From the NCBI RefSeq assembly GCF_001665625.1, contig NZ_LZSY01000177.1:1-57261 (forward strand): a stretch of DNA of 57,261 bases, written 5' to 3'. The DNA is from Mycolicibacterium peregrinum (GTDB lineage: Bacteria; Actinomycetota; Actinomycetes; Mycobacteriales; Mycobacteriaceae). A program made the position numbers and the translations under genes. Shown here one piece after another: positions 22,599-30,666 of this stretch. The notes beneath the pieces are model-generated. The model made no database searches. It saw only the letters and a list, made by a program, of their open reading frames with translations, and was not told where the DNA came from. The first letter of the stretch is position 1. Each line of letters begins with the position of its first letter.

Positions 22599-23681
22599 AT
22601 GGCGAAGCAGGGTGAGTTCCGGCTCTGGGCGTTCGGCGACGCTCACGTGGGCACCGACAACCAGTTCGATCGGGAGAGCCTGGCCGACGCCATCCGGCAG
22701 TCGGAATACGGTGGCGCCGAGGGCGGTCCGCCGTTCGACTGGGACATCGCGGTAGACGTCGGAGACATGTCCGGCGCGCATCACAGCCTGCCCGATGACG
22801 CCGAGGGGCGGGAGGTCCGCAGGCAGCTGTCGGTGATGCGCAAGCACCGGCGCGAGGACGTGTACTCGGTGTGCGGGAATCACGATCGCAGTGGTCTTTC
22901 CGAACCCGACGCCTGGTGGTGGCAGAAATGGATCGATCCGCTGGGTGCGCACACCGCACATTCCGGGGTCGACGCCACAGCCCGGCCCTATCCCGTCAGC
23001 GGGACCTGGGAGCGGTACTCGTTTCGGGTGGGCAACCTGCTGTTCCTGATGCTGAGCGACCGCAACGAGCCGTCGCAGACGGTCGGTCGGGGCACGCTCG
23101 GGGGTAATCCCGGCGGAGTGGTGTCCGCCGAGACGTTCGAGTGGTGGGCGAACATGGTTGAGCAGAACCGTGGTTCGATCATCGTCACGGTGCACCACTA
23201 CGTCCTCAAGGACACCACGGTGGCATCGGGGGAGTGGGAGGGGGTGCGCCGGGATTCGGATGGGAAGCTCCATGAGCACTACCATCGGCCGTTCCTGGAG
23301 GGGACGCCGCAAGGCGCGTCCTACCTGTACTGGGTTGGCGGCAAGCCGGATTCCGGGGCCTTCGAGCGGTATCTCACCGAACATCCGGGGGCGGTGGCGC
23401 TGTGGCTGGCGGGGCATACCCACACCAATCCCGACGACTCGTATGGCGGCAAAACCCATGTCGAGCAGGCCTGGGGTGGAACCTATTTCATGAATATGGC
23501 GTCACTGAGCCGCCATCACATGCCGATCACGACCCTGCCGATCAGCCGGCTGCTGACATTTCGTCCGGGTAGCCACGAGGTGAGGGTGCAGTGCTATCTG
23601 CACACCGACCAGCATGCGGCGCAGGGCTGGTATGCACCGGCCGAGCGCACGCTCACTCTGGATAGGCCGTTCCGTTGGTAG
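22599..23681 (+). CDS. calcineurin-like metallophosphoesterase
   Basis: A 360-residue soluble protein with the five metallophosphoesterase motifs in order: FGDAHVG (D14, H16), VGDMSG (~54), CGNHDR (~98), TVHHY (~197) and LAGHTHTN (~272). These bind two metal ions and cleave phosphoesters. No signal peptide is visible, so it is cytoplasmic. The large insert between the GNHD and HH motifs (WWWQKWIDPLG...) is typical of less characterised subfamilies. It lies 58 bp after the Fe-S protein gene and could be cotranscribed with it. Substrate unknown. Confidence 0.85.
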   Translation: MAKQGEFRLWAFGDAHVGTDNQFDRESLADAIRQSEYGGAEGGPPFDWDIAVDVGDMSGAHHSLPDDAEGREVRRQLSVMRKHRREDVYSVCGNHDRSGLSEPDAWWWQKWIDPLGAHTAHSGVDATARPYPVSGTWERYSFRVGNLLFLMLSDRNEPSQTVGRGTLGGNPGGVVSAETFEWWANMVEQNRGSIIVTVHHYVLKDTTVASGEWEGVRRDSDGKLHEHYHRPFLEGTPQGASYLYWVGGKPDSGAFERYLTEHPGAVALWLAGHTHTNPDDSYGGKTHVEQAWGGTYFMNMASLSRHHMPITTLPISRLLTFRPGSHEVRVQCYLHTDQHAAQGWYAPAERTLTLDRPFRW

Positions 23682-23696
23682 CCGGTGCAGTCCGTC

Positions 23697-23758
23697 CGCG
23701 AGCAGACGCAAACTTGCCCATTTTCGTGTGAAAAAGGGCAAGTTTGCGTCTGCTCGCG
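23697..23758. repeat. dispersed hairpin GAGCAGACG family, copy 2
   Basis: Perfect 23-bp arms (23697-23719 and 23736-23758) with an additional inner TTTTC/GAAAA pairing around GTGT. It lies between the convergent metallophosphoesterase and pth genes, with each stop codon within 20 bp, so it probably terminates both. Confidence 0.85.
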
Positions 23759-23777
23759 CGAGGAAGCCCGCAGCGAA

Positions 23778-24353
23778 TCACCAGGCGTGAACGGTGTTCT
23801 GGGCGGGCTCCAGGCCCTGGGCGATCAACAGCTCGGTGGCATCGGCGGCCTGCTCGCAGATCGTCGGCAGCTCGGCGCGTTCGGCGGCAGTGAAGGCCTC
23901 CAGCACGAACGCCGCCGGATCCTTACGGCCCGGCGGGCGGCCCACTCCGATGCGGACCCGCTGAAAGTCCTTGCTGCCCAAGGCCGACGCCACCGACCGT
24001 AATCCGTTGTGGCCGCCTTCGCCGCCTCCGACCTTGAGCCGGATCCGGCCGAAGTCGATGTCGAGTTCGTCGTGGATGACCACGATGCGGCCCGGTGGCA
24101 CCGAGTAGAACTTGGCCAACGGCCCGACCTGACGACCGGACTCGTTCATGTAGCACCGAGGTTTGGCCAGTACCACCGGGGCTCCTGCGAGCCTGCCGGT
24201 GATCACCTCGGCGCCGGACTTCTTGTGCACCTTGAAGGCCGAGCCGATGCGGGCGGCCAGTACATCGGCCACCATGAACCCGACATTGTGCCGGGTCTTG
24301 GCGTAGGCGGGCCCGGGATTACCCAGGCCCACCACCAGCAGCGGCTCGGCCAT
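23778..24353 (-). CDS. pth: peptidyl-tRNA hydrolase
   Basis: A 191-residue enzyme that releases peptides from peptidyl-tRNA dropped by the ribosome. Signature residues are present: VGLGNPGPAYAKTRHNVGFMV with the catalytic His (~23), KPRCYMNESGRQV, HDELDIDFGRIRLK and GHNGLRSVASALG. It matches Rv1014c and, as in M. tuberculosis, follows rplY (12 bp gap, same strand). ATG 24353 is the natural start. Confidence 0.97.
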   Translation of the reverse strand: MAEPLLVVGLGNPGPAYAKTRHNVGFMVADVLAARIGSAFKVHKKSGAEVITGRLAGAPVVLAKPRCYMNESGRQVGPLAKFYSVPPGRIVVIHDELDIDFGRIRLKVGGGEGGHNGLRSVASALGSKDFQRVRIGVGRPPGRKDPAAFVLEAFTAAERAELPTICEQAADATELLIAQGLEPAQNTVHAW

Positions 24354-24365
24354 CGAAAGGGGTAC

Positions 24366-25022
24366 TTACTCGGCGGCTTCGGCAGCCTCGGCGGCCGGCT
24401 CCTCGGCCGGGGCCTCGGCGGCAGCCTCGCCGGCGCCCTCGGACTCGAGGTCCTCAGCGCTCGGGGCCTCGACGACGTTGACCACGAGCAGCTCGGGATC
24501 CGACACCAGCGAAACGCCGGTGGGCAGCTCGATCTGGCCGGCCAGGATCTGGGTGCCGGTCTCGACGCCCTCGATCGACACGGTCAGGTGCTCGGGGATC
24601 GACAGGGCCTCGGCCTCGATCTCGATGGTGTTGGTGTCCTGGGTGACCAGGGCGCCCGGGACGGCGTCGCCCTCGATGGTGACGGTGACCTCGACGGTGA
24701 CCTTCTCGCCACGGCGCACGACGAGCAGGTCGGCGTGCTGGATGTTGCGGCGGATCGGGTGGATGTCCAGCGCCTTGGTCAGGGCCAGCTGCTCCTTGCC
24801 CTCGATGTCGAGGGTGAGCACGGCGTTGGTGCCCGAGTGGCGCAGCACGGCGGCGAACTCGCGGGCGTTGATCTCCAGGTGCTGGGGGTCGGTGCCGTGG
24901 CCGTACAGAACGGTGGGCACGTTGCCGTCGCGGCGGGCCTGGCGTGAGGCGCCCTTGCCGGTGCGGGTGCGCACCGTCGCGGTCAGCTTGTTGGGAATGT
25001 TCTTGGCGGCGGTCTTGGCCAT
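24366..25022 (-). CDS. rplY: 50S ribosomal protein L25 (general stress protein Ctc form)
   Basis: This 218-residue L25 of the long TL5/Ctc type binds 5S rRNA. It has an N-terminal L25 domain (LTATVRTRTGKGASRQARRDGNVPTVLYG, ~12-40) and a C-terminal beta domain up to ~185, then an Ala/Glu-rich tail (~190-218). It corresponds to Rv1015c. A promoter TTGGTG-N17-TACCCT lies ~120 bp upstream, giving a long leader. It is cotranscribed with pth. Confidence 0.96.
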   Translation of the reverse strand: MAKTAAKNIPNKLTATVRTRTGKGASRQARRDGNVPTVLYGHGTDPQHLEINAREFAAVLRHSGTNAVLTLDIEGKEQLALTKALDIHPIRRNIQHADLLVVRRGEKVTVEVTVTIEGDAVPGALVTQDTNTIEIEAEALSIPEHLTVSIEGVETGTQILAGQIELPTGVSLVSDPELLVVNVVEAPSAEDLESEGAGEAAAEAPAEEPAAEAAEAAE

Positions 25023-25147
25023 GATGTTGCTCCTCTAAATTGCGGTACTGCGGTCAGATCGTCAGCACGGCAAGGGTCGCAACACTTGAAGAAGTTCCCG
25101 CCGATAACGGTGGCCCCAAAGGTCCACCCTCGCCGTGACGCCAGGTC

Positions 25148-25176
25148 AGGGTAGCAAAGACGGGGCCCGCCACCAA
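25148..25176 (-). promoter_or_regulatory. promoter of rplY-pth
   Basis: On the minus strand TTGGTG (25176-25171), 17-bp spacer, TACCCT (25153-25148). Predicted start at about 25141 gives a ~119-nt leader (25140-25023) in which I see no convincing riboswitch or ORF. The promoter begins 17 bp past the end of the preceding SDR gene's coding region. Confidence 0.6.
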
Positions 25177-25192
25177 AAATCGGAGCTGGGCC

Positions 25193-26065
25193 TTACAGCG
25201 GGTATGCCGTGTCGGTGAGCTGCTCGGACAGGTCCCACAGGCCTTTCTGGGTGTCCACCCGCCGGGCCAGCGGGCTGCGCCCCACCGGTTGGCTGGGGCC
25301 GAACTGGCCGAACCGCGGCCCGATGAAGCTGTCGCCGGGAACATCCTGGGACACCGCATAGAGCGTCTGGCGGGCGCCGAACGACGGCTCGCTGGCGAAT
25401 ATCCGGTTGGCGACGGCCATCATGCGGGCACCGAACTTGTTGCCGCTCTGGCCCTGAAGGTTGGTGGCCGAATAGCCGGGGTGAGCGGCCAGTGCGCGCA
25501 CCTGCGAGCCCGACACAGTCAGGCGGCGCTGCAACTCGGAGGTGAACATCAGGTTGGCCAGTTTGGACTGCCCGTAGGCCAGCCATGCCGAGTACGGCCG
25601 GGACTTCCAGTTGAGGTCCCGCAGATTGACCTGCCCGAACAGGTGCATCAGCGACGACACCGTGACCACGCGGTCAGTGATCTTGGGCAGCAGCAGATTG
25701 GTCAGGGCGAAATGCCCGAGGTGATTGGTGCCGATCTGGCTCTCGAAGCCGTCGACGGTCCGGCTCAGCGGGACCGCCATGATGCCGGCATTGTTGACAA
25801 GCACGTCGACGCTTTCGACGGTGTCGGCGAACTCGCGGACCGAGGCCAGGTTCTGCAGGTCGAGTTTGCGCACCTCCACCTGCCCGCCGGTCATCGTCTC
25901 GGCGGCCGCGGTGCCCTTTTCCAGGTTGCGGACGGCAACGGTCACCTTGGCGCCGACGCGGGCCAGCTCACGGGCCGTGACGAGCCCCAGCCCGCTGTTG
26001 GCGCCGGTGACGATCACCCTGCGGCCGGAGAACGAGGGCAGGTCGGCGCTGGTCCATCCACTCAT
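25193..26065 (-). CDS. short-chain dehydrogenase/reductase (retinol dehydrogenase-like)
   Basis: A 290-residue classical SDR with the NAD(P)-binding TGANSGLG (20-27), NNAG (91-94), active-site Ser (~138, VSS) and Y164xxxK168 (YGQSK). The overall pattern, including TNHLGHFALTNLLLP and AAHPGYSATNLQ, is that of the retinol dehydrogenase/WWOX-like branch common in mycobacteria; the substrate is unknown. ATG 26065 is chosen over GTG 26074 because a minus-strand TAGGGT -10 (26078-26073) points one base before it (leaderless). It is inserted between rplY and lpqT relative to M. tuberculosis. Confidence 0.88.
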   Translation of the reverse strand: MSGWTSADLPSFSGRRVIVTGANSGLGLVTARELARVGAKVTVAVRNLEKGTAAAETMTGGQVEVRKLDLQNLASVREFADTVESVDVLVNNAGIMAVPLSRTVDGFESQIGTNHLGHFALTNLLLPKITDRVVTVSSLMHLFGQVNLRDLNWKSRPYSAWLAYGQSKLANLMFTSELQRRLTVSGSQVRALAAHPGYSATNLQGQSGNKFGARMMAVANRIFASEPSFGARQTLYAVSQDVPGDSFIGPRFGQFGPSQPVGRSPLARRVDTQKGLWDLSEQLTDTAYPL

Positions 26066-26090
26066 GCTGACCACCCTACGGGCGGCCCGA

Positions 26091-26735
26091 TCACTTCTTC
26101 GCGATGTTGAAGCCCGCGATGATCGATTCGATGTCCGGTCCCTGTGCCGCAGCTTCGTCGGCGTAGGTGGTGACGGTCAGCTGGATGAGGTACCGCTGCG
26201 GGGGCTGTAACCCATCGTTGGCGATGATGACGCGGTTGTAGCTCTGCATGCGCTTGCCGTTGAGGTCGTAGCTGCCCTCGATCATCGCCGACGGGAAGCC
26301 CTTCCAGTCCGCGTTGGAAGCATTGAGCTGCTTGAAGTTCTCCGACAACTGGGCATCGGCGTAGCCGTGGTCTTTGAGGGCCTTGGGCACATCGAAATCA
26401 CCGTGCAAGGTGAACGCCAGCATCATCGCGGTGGGGTAGGTGTTGCCCTTGGCGATCATCCGGGTGCCCGGGGCCAGGTTCGGATTGTTGTAGGGATGCC
26501 AGCCCGGGGGGCTCGGCATGGTCACCGTCAGATGCGGGATCTTCTCGGGTGCGATGGGCTCACCGACCACGCCGGAGTCTTCCAGGTACTGCCACAGCGG
26601 CACCGGCTGGTTGTCGGCGGGGGCAGCGGGGGTCGTCGAGCTCGTGGTCCAGATCGACTTGTAATCAGGCGTTTCGGCGCCGCAACCGGTGACGAGCACC
26701 GCCAGCGCGCCGGCCGTGGCGAGCAGCCGCTTCAC
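26091..26735 (-). CDS. lpqT: LpqT-like lipoprotein (LpqN/LpqT family)
   Basis: A 214-residue lipoprotein: signal MKRLLATAGALAVLVTGC with the lipobox Cys at 18, a Thr/Pro/Ala linker (~30-45) and an LpqN-type domain (VPLWQYLEDSGVVGEPIAPE..., ending IESIIAGFNIAKK). Members are anchored at the cell surface and have unclear roles in envelope biology. It matches Rv1016c. The GTG start overlaps the arsC stop (GTGA), so it is translationally coupled to arsC and prs upstream. Confidence 0.9.
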   Translation of the reverse strand: MKRLLATAGALAVLVTGCGAETPDYKSIWTTSSTTPAAPADNQPVPLWQYLEDSGVVGEPIAPEKIPHLTVTMPSPPGWHPYNNPNLAPGTRMIAKGNTYPTAMMLAFTLHGDFDVPKALKDHGYADAQLSENFKQLNASNADWKGFPSAMIEGSYDLNGKRMQSYNRVIIANDGLQPPQRYLIQLTVTTYADEAAAQGPDIESIIAGFNIAKK

Positions 26736-27073
26736 AGAATCTCGCGCACCGAATCGATCGGCCGGGCCAGCCGGGTGCCGTTGTCGGTGACGACGAACGG
26801 GCGCTCGATCAGGATCGGGTTCTGGGCCATCGCATCGAGCAGTTCGTCGTCGGACGCATCGGCCAAACCCAGTTCGGCGTACAGGGATTCACGTTTGCGC
26901 ACTGCGGTGCGCACGTCGATCCCCGCAGCTTTGATCAGCGCGGCGATCTCGTCACGCGTCGGCGGCGTCTTCAGGTACTGCACCACCTCAGGCTCGATCC
27001 CGTTCTCGCGCAACAGATCCAGCGTCTTACGAGAGGTGGAGCACTTGGGGTTGTGGTAGATCCGTGCCGGCAC
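26732..27073 (-). CDS. arsC: ArsC-family reductase (glutaredoxin-linked arsenate reductase type)
   Basis: A 113-residue thioredoxin-fold protein with the active-site segment YHNPKCSTSRKTL (Cys at ~11), the arsenate-binding-type Arg in IERPFVV and a family-typical TPPTRDEI. True ArsC enzymes reduce arsenate to arsenite with glutathione/glutaredoxin, which mycobacteria lack, so the actual reductant or even the reaction may differ. It starts one base after the prs stop and overlaps lpqT by 4 bp, forming the operon prs-arsC-lpqT. No arsenite pump or arsR is adjacent, which argues against a dedicated arsenic role. Confidence 0.85.
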   Translation of the reverse strand: MPARIYHNPKCSTSRKTLDLLRENGIEPEVVQYLKTPPTRDEIAALIKAAGIDVRTAVRKRESLYAELGLADASDDELLDAMAQNPILIERPFVVTDNGTRLARPIDSVREIL

Positions 27074-27074
27074 G

Positions 27075-28055
27075 CTAGGCCGACCCGTCGAACAGTCCGG
27101 TGACCGAGCCGTTGTCGAACACCGCGCGGATGGTGCTGGCCAGCAGCGGGGCGATGGACAGCACGGTCAGCTGCGGGAACTGCTTGTCCTCGGTGATCGG
27201 CAGCGTGTTGGTGACGATCACCTCGCGGGCACCGCAGTCGGCCAGGCGCTGGGCGGCCGGATCGGAGAGCACGCCGTGAGTCGCGGCGATGATGACGTCC
27301 TTGGCGCCGTCCTCGCGGAGCAGCTTGACCGCGCCGGCGATGGTGCCGCCGGTGTCGATCATGTCGTCGGTGAGGATGCAGGTCCGCCCCTTGACGTCAC
27401 CGACGACCCGGTTGGCTTTCACCTGGTTGGGCACCAGCGGGTCACGGGTCTTGTGGATGAAGGCCAGCGGGACGCCGCCCAGGGCGTCGGCCCACTTCTC
27501 GGCGACGCGCACGCGGCCCGAGTCGGGAGAGACGACCACCATGTCGGTGCCGGCGTACTTGTCGGCGATGTAGCCGCACAGCAGTGACTGACCGCGCATG
27601 TGGTCGACGGGACCGTCGAAAAAGCCCTGGATCTGATCGGTGTGCAGGTCGACCGAGACGATACGGTCGGCGCCTGCGGTCTTGAGCAGGTCGGCGACCA
27701 GGCGGGCCGAGATGGGCTCGCGGCCGCGGTGCTTCTTGTCCTGCCGTGCGTAGGGATAGAACGGTAGGATCGCGGTGATGCGCTTGGCGCTGCCGCGCTT
27801 GAGCGCGTCGATCATGATGAGCTGTTCCATGAGCCACTGGTTCAGCGGTGCGGGGTGGCTCTGCAAGACGAACGCGTCGCAACCACGCACAGATTCATCG
27901 AACCGGACGAAGATCTCGCCGTTGGCGAAGTCCCGCGCGGTTTGCGCGGTGACCTCGACCCCGAGCTCCTTGGCCACCTGCTCCGCCAGCTCCGGATGCG
28001 CGCGCCCCGAGAACAGCATCAGGTTTTTTCGATTGTCGGTCCAGTCCGTGGCCAC
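27075..28055 (-). CDS. prs: ribose-phosphate pyrophosphokinase
   Basis: This 326-residue enzyme makes PRPP from ribose-5-phosphate and ATP for nucleotide, His, Trp and arabinan precursor synthesis. Motifs: FANGEIFVRFDESVRG, LPFYPYARQDKKHRGREPISARLVADLL, VDLHTDQIQGFFDGPVDH and the PRPP loop ILTDDMIDTGGTI. It matches Rv1017c, including length. The frame is open upstream, but the GTG at 28055 (ATDWTDNRKN follows) fits the family N-terminus and has GAAGG seven bases before it. It heads the operon prs-arsC-lpqT and is separated from glmU by a terminator. Confidence 0.96.
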   Translation of the reverse strand: MATDWTDNRKNLMLFSGRAHPELAEQVAKELGVEVTAQTARDFANGEIFVRFDESVRGCDAFVLQSHPAPLNQWLMEQLIMIDALKRGSAKRITAILPFYPYARQDKKHRGREPISARLVADLLKTAGADRIVSVDLHTDQIQGFFDGPVDHMRGQSLLCGYIADKYAGTDMVVVSPDSGRVRVAEKWADALGGVPLAFIHKTRDPLVPNQVKANRVVGDVKGRTCILTDDMIDTGGTIAGAVKLLREDGAKDVIIAATHGVLSDPAAQRLADCGAREVIVTNTLPITEDKQFPQLTVLSIAPLLASTIRAVFDNGSVTGLFDGSA

Positions 28056-28204
28056 TTCGCTGCCTTCGCGGTTGGGGATCGATACGGAGCAATCGTACGT
28101 AGCGTTTCTGGTAGTTCGTAGCCGGGTTACCAGATTGCCAACACGAAACTTCCCAACGGCACCGAGCTGGGCGGGGAGCAAGGCGTCCGCGGGCGACCGC
28201 CCAT

Positions 28205-28243
28205 GCCTCGGATTGCTGCTCGATAGTGACTGCGATCCGAGGC
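28205..28243 (-). terminator. terminator after glmU
   Basis: A 12-bp stem (28205-28216 with 28232-28243, one G-U pair) around a 15-base loop, 11 bp past the glmU stop. No T-tract follows. Between it and prs (28056-28204) I see only a possible minus-strand TACGAT -10 at 28097-28092 for prs. Confidence 0.6.
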
Positions 28244-28253
28244 GCAGATGTGC

Positions 28254-29702
28254 TCAGTCTTCGGCGGCGCGGGCCTTGCGGGCGGCTTCGGCAGCGGCCG
28301 AGCCCGGGCGCTTGCGCTCGACCCAGCCCTCGATGGTGCGCTGGGCGTTGTCCGAGACCGCCAACGCGCCGGGTGGGACGTCGTCGCGGAGCACGGTGCC
28401 GGCACCGGTGTAGGCACCGTCGCCGACGGAGACCGGCGCGATGAACATCGTGTCGGAGCCGGTGCGCACATGGGAGCCGATGGTGGTCCGGTGCTTGTTC
28501 TCGCCGTCGTAGTTGACGAAGACGCTGGACGCCCCGATGTTGCTGTGGTCGCCGATGTCTGCATCGCCGACGTAGGTCAGGTGCGGCACCTTGGTGCCCG
28601 CGCCGATGGTCGAGTTCTTCGATTCGACGAACGCGCCGAGCTTCGATTCGGCTCCGAGGATCGTGCCTGGGCGCAGATAGGCGAAGGGGCCGACGGTTGC
28701 GCCCGCGCCGATCACGGCGAGCTGGGCGTGCGTGCGCACCACCGATGCGCCGTCGCCCACCTCGACATCGGTCAGGGTGGAGTCCGGGCCGATCTCGCAG
28801 CCGGCGCCGATCTCGGTCGTCCCCAGGAGCTGGGTGCCGGGGCGGACGACGGTGTCGCGGCCGATGGTCACGTCGACGTCGATCCACGTGGTGGCGGGGT
28901 CGACGATCGTCACGCCGGCGCGCTGGTGGCCGGCCACGATGCGGCGGTTGAGTTCGGCGCCCAGATCGGAGAGCTGCACCCGGTCGTTGACGCCGGCGAC
29001 GAGGGCGCTGTCGTCGACGTGCATGGCCCGTACCGTCCGGCCGTCCTGGCGCACGATCGCGATGACGTCCGTCAGGTACAGCTCCTGCTGCGCGTTGTTC
29101 GAGCTCAACCGGCTCAGCGCCGAGCGCAGGTCGGCGATGTCGAATGCGTACACCCCGGCGTTGATCTCCCGGATGGCACGTTGCGACTCGGTGGCGTCGG
29201 CCTGCTCGACGATGCCGATGACCTCGTTGTCCTGGGTGCGCAGGATGCGACCGTAGCCGGTGGGGTCGGGCACGGTGGTGGTCACCACGGTGGCGGCGGC
29301 CGTCGCGGCGCTGTGGGTTTCGATGAGCCCGGCCAGGGTGTCGGCATCGAGTAGTGGGACGTCGCCGGAGGTCACCACGACCGTGCCGGCAAATTCGTCG
29401 GGCAGTGAGCTGAGGCCGCAGGCGACGGCGTGACCGGTGCCCAGTTGCTGGTCCTGGATGGCGACGTCGATGGTGCGGCCCAGCTTGTCGGCCAGTTCGC
29501 CGACCGCGGGGGCGATGCGCTCCCGGTCGTGGCCAAGAACGACGACAAGATGCTGGGCGGCGGCGTTGGCCACGGTGTGGACCGCGTGGCTCAGCATGCT
29601 GCGGCCGGCCAGGGTGTGCAGCACCTTGGGGGTGTCCGAGCGCATTCGGGTCCCGGCACCTGCTGCCAGTACGACGACTGCGGCTTCGGTGGTCGACACC
29701 AT
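28254..29702 (-). CDS. glmU: bifunctional GlmU, UDP-GlcNAc synthesis
   Basis: Acetylates glucosamine-1-phosphate and then uridylylates it to UDP-GlcNAc, the precursor of peptidoglycan and the arabinogalactan linker. It has an N-terminal pyrophosphorylase (VVVLAAGAGTRMRSDTPKVLHTLAGR, LGTGHAV, TSGDVPLLD) and a C-terminal left-handed beta helix acetyltransferase (hexapeptide repeats from ~270, including FAYLRPGT and VPHLTYVGDADIG). It matches Rv1018c. The start is ambiguous among ATG 29705, ATG 29702 and GTG 29699; AGAAGGGG lies directly upstream, and 29702 is a compromise. The C-terminal tail is short and basic/Ala-rich. Confidence 0.96.
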   Translation of the reverse strand: MVSTTEAAVVVLAAGAGTRMRSDTPKVLHTLAGRSMLSHAVHTVANAAAQHLVVVLGHDRERIAPAVGELADKLGRTIDVAIQDQQLGTGHAVACGLSSLPDEFAGTVVVTSGDVPLLDADTLAGLIETHSAATAAATVVTTTVPDPTGYGRILRTQDNEVIGIVEQADATESQRAIREINAGVYAFDIADLRSALSRLSSNNAQQELYLTDVIAIVRQDGRTVRAMHVDDSALVAGVNDRVQLSDLGAELNRRIVAGHQRAGVTIVDPATTWIDVDVTIGRDTVVRPGTQLLGTTEIGAGCEIGPDSTLTDVEVGDGASVVRTHAQLAVIGAGATVGPFAYLRPGTILGAESKLGAFVESKNSTIGAGTKVPHLTYVGDADIGDHSNIGASSVFVNYDGENKHRTTIGSHVRTGSDTMFIAPVSVGDGAYTGAGTVLRDDVPPGALAVSDNAQRTIEGWVERKRPGSAAAEAARKARAAED

Positions 29703-29723
29703 CATCCCCTTCTCTGCCGGGCG

Positions 29724-29765
29724 ACCTCCCCCGCAAGCGGGAGGTGCCCCCAGCATCCGTGCTGG
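29724..29765. repeat. two adjacent hairpins in the glmU leader
   Basis: ACCTCCCCCGCAAGCGGGAGGT (29724-29745) folds into a hairpin; near-identical short repeats are, as I recall, common between mycobacterial genes. Next to it CCAGCA-TCCG-TGCTGG (29750-29765) forms a 6-bp stem. Both lie between tRNA-Gln and the glmU start and would be in a cotranscript. Confidence 0.6.
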
Positions 29766-29812
29766 CACGCCGCCAACTGTGTCATTTTGCGGTCGCTCGC
29801 CGGGATCGTGAG

Positions 29813-29884
29813 CTCCGTCGCCAGGACTCGAACCTGAACTATCTGAACCAAAATCAGAGGTGCTGCCGATTACACCACGACGGA
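29813..29884 (-). tRNA. tRNA-Gln(UUG)
   Basis: On the minus strand 72 bases fold as a complete cloverleaf: acceptor TCCGTCG/CGACGGA with discriminator G, anticodon stem TCTGA/TCAGA with loop TTTTGGT giving anticodon TTG, and the T-arm CAGG-TTCGAGT-CCTG. CCA is not encoded. It precedes glmU as in M. tuberculosis. Confidence 0.97.
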
Positions 29885-29914
29885 ATGTTCGGAAGAGACT
29901 CTAGTCGAACGGTC

Positions 29915-29920
29915 TAGCCT
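29915..29920 (+). promoter_or_regulatory. leaderless promoter of tetR with imperfect CTAG repeat
   Basis: TAGCCT -10 predicts a start at 29927, one base before the GTG at 29928. CTAGTC-GAACG-GTCTAG (29902-29918), an imperfect inverted repeat overlapping the -10, is a possible autoregulatory TetR site. Confidence 0.5.
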
Positions 29921-29927
29921 GATATGC

Positions 29928-30563
29928 GTGGCAGCACCCGACAAGGAAGTCAGGGCCCCCCGGGCCCGGATGACCGGCAGTGAACGGCGACAACAGCTCA
30001 TCGAGATCGCCAAGTCGCTCTTTGCCGAGCGGGGCTATGAGGGGACGTCGATCGAGGAGATCGCCCAGCGCGCCAATGTCTCCAAACCCGTGGTTTACGA
30101 GCACTTCGGCGGCAAGGAAGGTCTGTACGCCGTCGTCGTCGACCGGGAGATGTCGGCCCTGCTGGACGGGATCACCTCGTCGCTGACCAACAACCGGTCG
30201 CGGACGCGGGTCGAGCGGGTGGCGCTGGCCCTGCTGACCTATGTCGAGGAGCGCACCGACGGTTTTCGCATCCTGATCCGGGACTCGCCGGCGGCGATCA
30301 CTTCGGGTACGTACTCGACGCTGCTCAACGATGCGGTCAACCAGGTGTCCTCGATTCTGGCCGGGGATTTCTCCCGGCGCGGGCTCGACCCGGACCTGGC
30401 GCCGCTGTACGCCCAGGCGCTGGTCGGTTCGGTGTCGATGACCGCGCAGTGGTGGCTCGACGTCCGCGAGCCGAAGAAAGAAGTGGTGGCCGCGCATGTG
30501 GTCAACCTGATGTGGAACGGGCTGACGCATCTGGAGTCCGACCCGATCCTGCACGAGGAGTAG
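29928..30563 (+). CDS. TetR-family transcriptional regulator
   Basis: A 211-residue protein with an N-terminal TetR helix-turn-helix (RRQQLIEIAKSLFAERGYEGTSIEEIAQRANVSKPVVYEHF split over ~21-60) and an all-helical ligand-binding domain. It corresponds in position to Rv1019. The GTG at 29928 is supported by a leaderless -10. The nearest genes are tRNA-Gln/glmU behind it and the SRPBCC/ArsR pair ahead; the regulated target is unknown, and the CTAG inverted repeat in its own promoter suggests autorepression. Confidence 0.92.
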   Translation: MAAPDKEVRAPRARMTGSERRQQLIEIAKSLFAERGYEGTSIEEIAQRANVSKPVVYEHFGGKEGLYAVVVDREMSALLDGITSSLTNNRSRTRVERVALALLTYVEERTDGFRILIRDSPAAITSGTYSTLLNDAVNQVSSILAGDFSRRGLDPDLAPLYAQALVGSVSMTAQWWLDVREPKKEVVAAHVVNLMWNGLTHLESDPILHEE

Positions 30564-30586
30564 GTCAGCGGTTCGCTCGTACAAAC

Positions 30587-30604
30587 TGCAACCTTGAGGT
30601 TGCA
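30587..30604. promoter_or_regulatory. operator 1 of the SRPBCC-ArsR operon
   Basis: Perfect palindrome TGCAACCTTGAGGTTGCA (7-bp arms, 4-bp centre). A second site with the same half-sites lies 34 bp downstream, measured centre to centre. Confidence 0.7.
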
Positions 30605-30620
30605 GCAACGGGTACTTATG

Positions 30621-30638
30621 TGCAACTCTTGGGTTGCA
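30621..30638. promoter_or_regulatory. operator 2 of the SRPBCC-ArsR operon
   Basis: TGCAACTCTTGGGTTGCA, with 6-bp arms TGCAAC/GTTGCA. It ends 28 bp before the SRPBCC ATG, next to the AGAGAGGA ribosome-binding site. Probably bound by the ArsR-type protein encoded in the same operon. Confidence 0.65.
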
Positions 30639-30666
30639 GCAATTCCGCCAAGAGAGGAACCTTGAC

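Noticed and set aside
28097..28181. N-terminal extension of prs to 28181
   Set aside because: The extra residues are not family-like; the GTG at 28055 gives the standard 326-residue enzyme.
27895..29736. 613-codon minus-strand ORF overlapping glmU and prs
   Set aside because: Arg/Pro-rich frame-shifted shadow of glmU.
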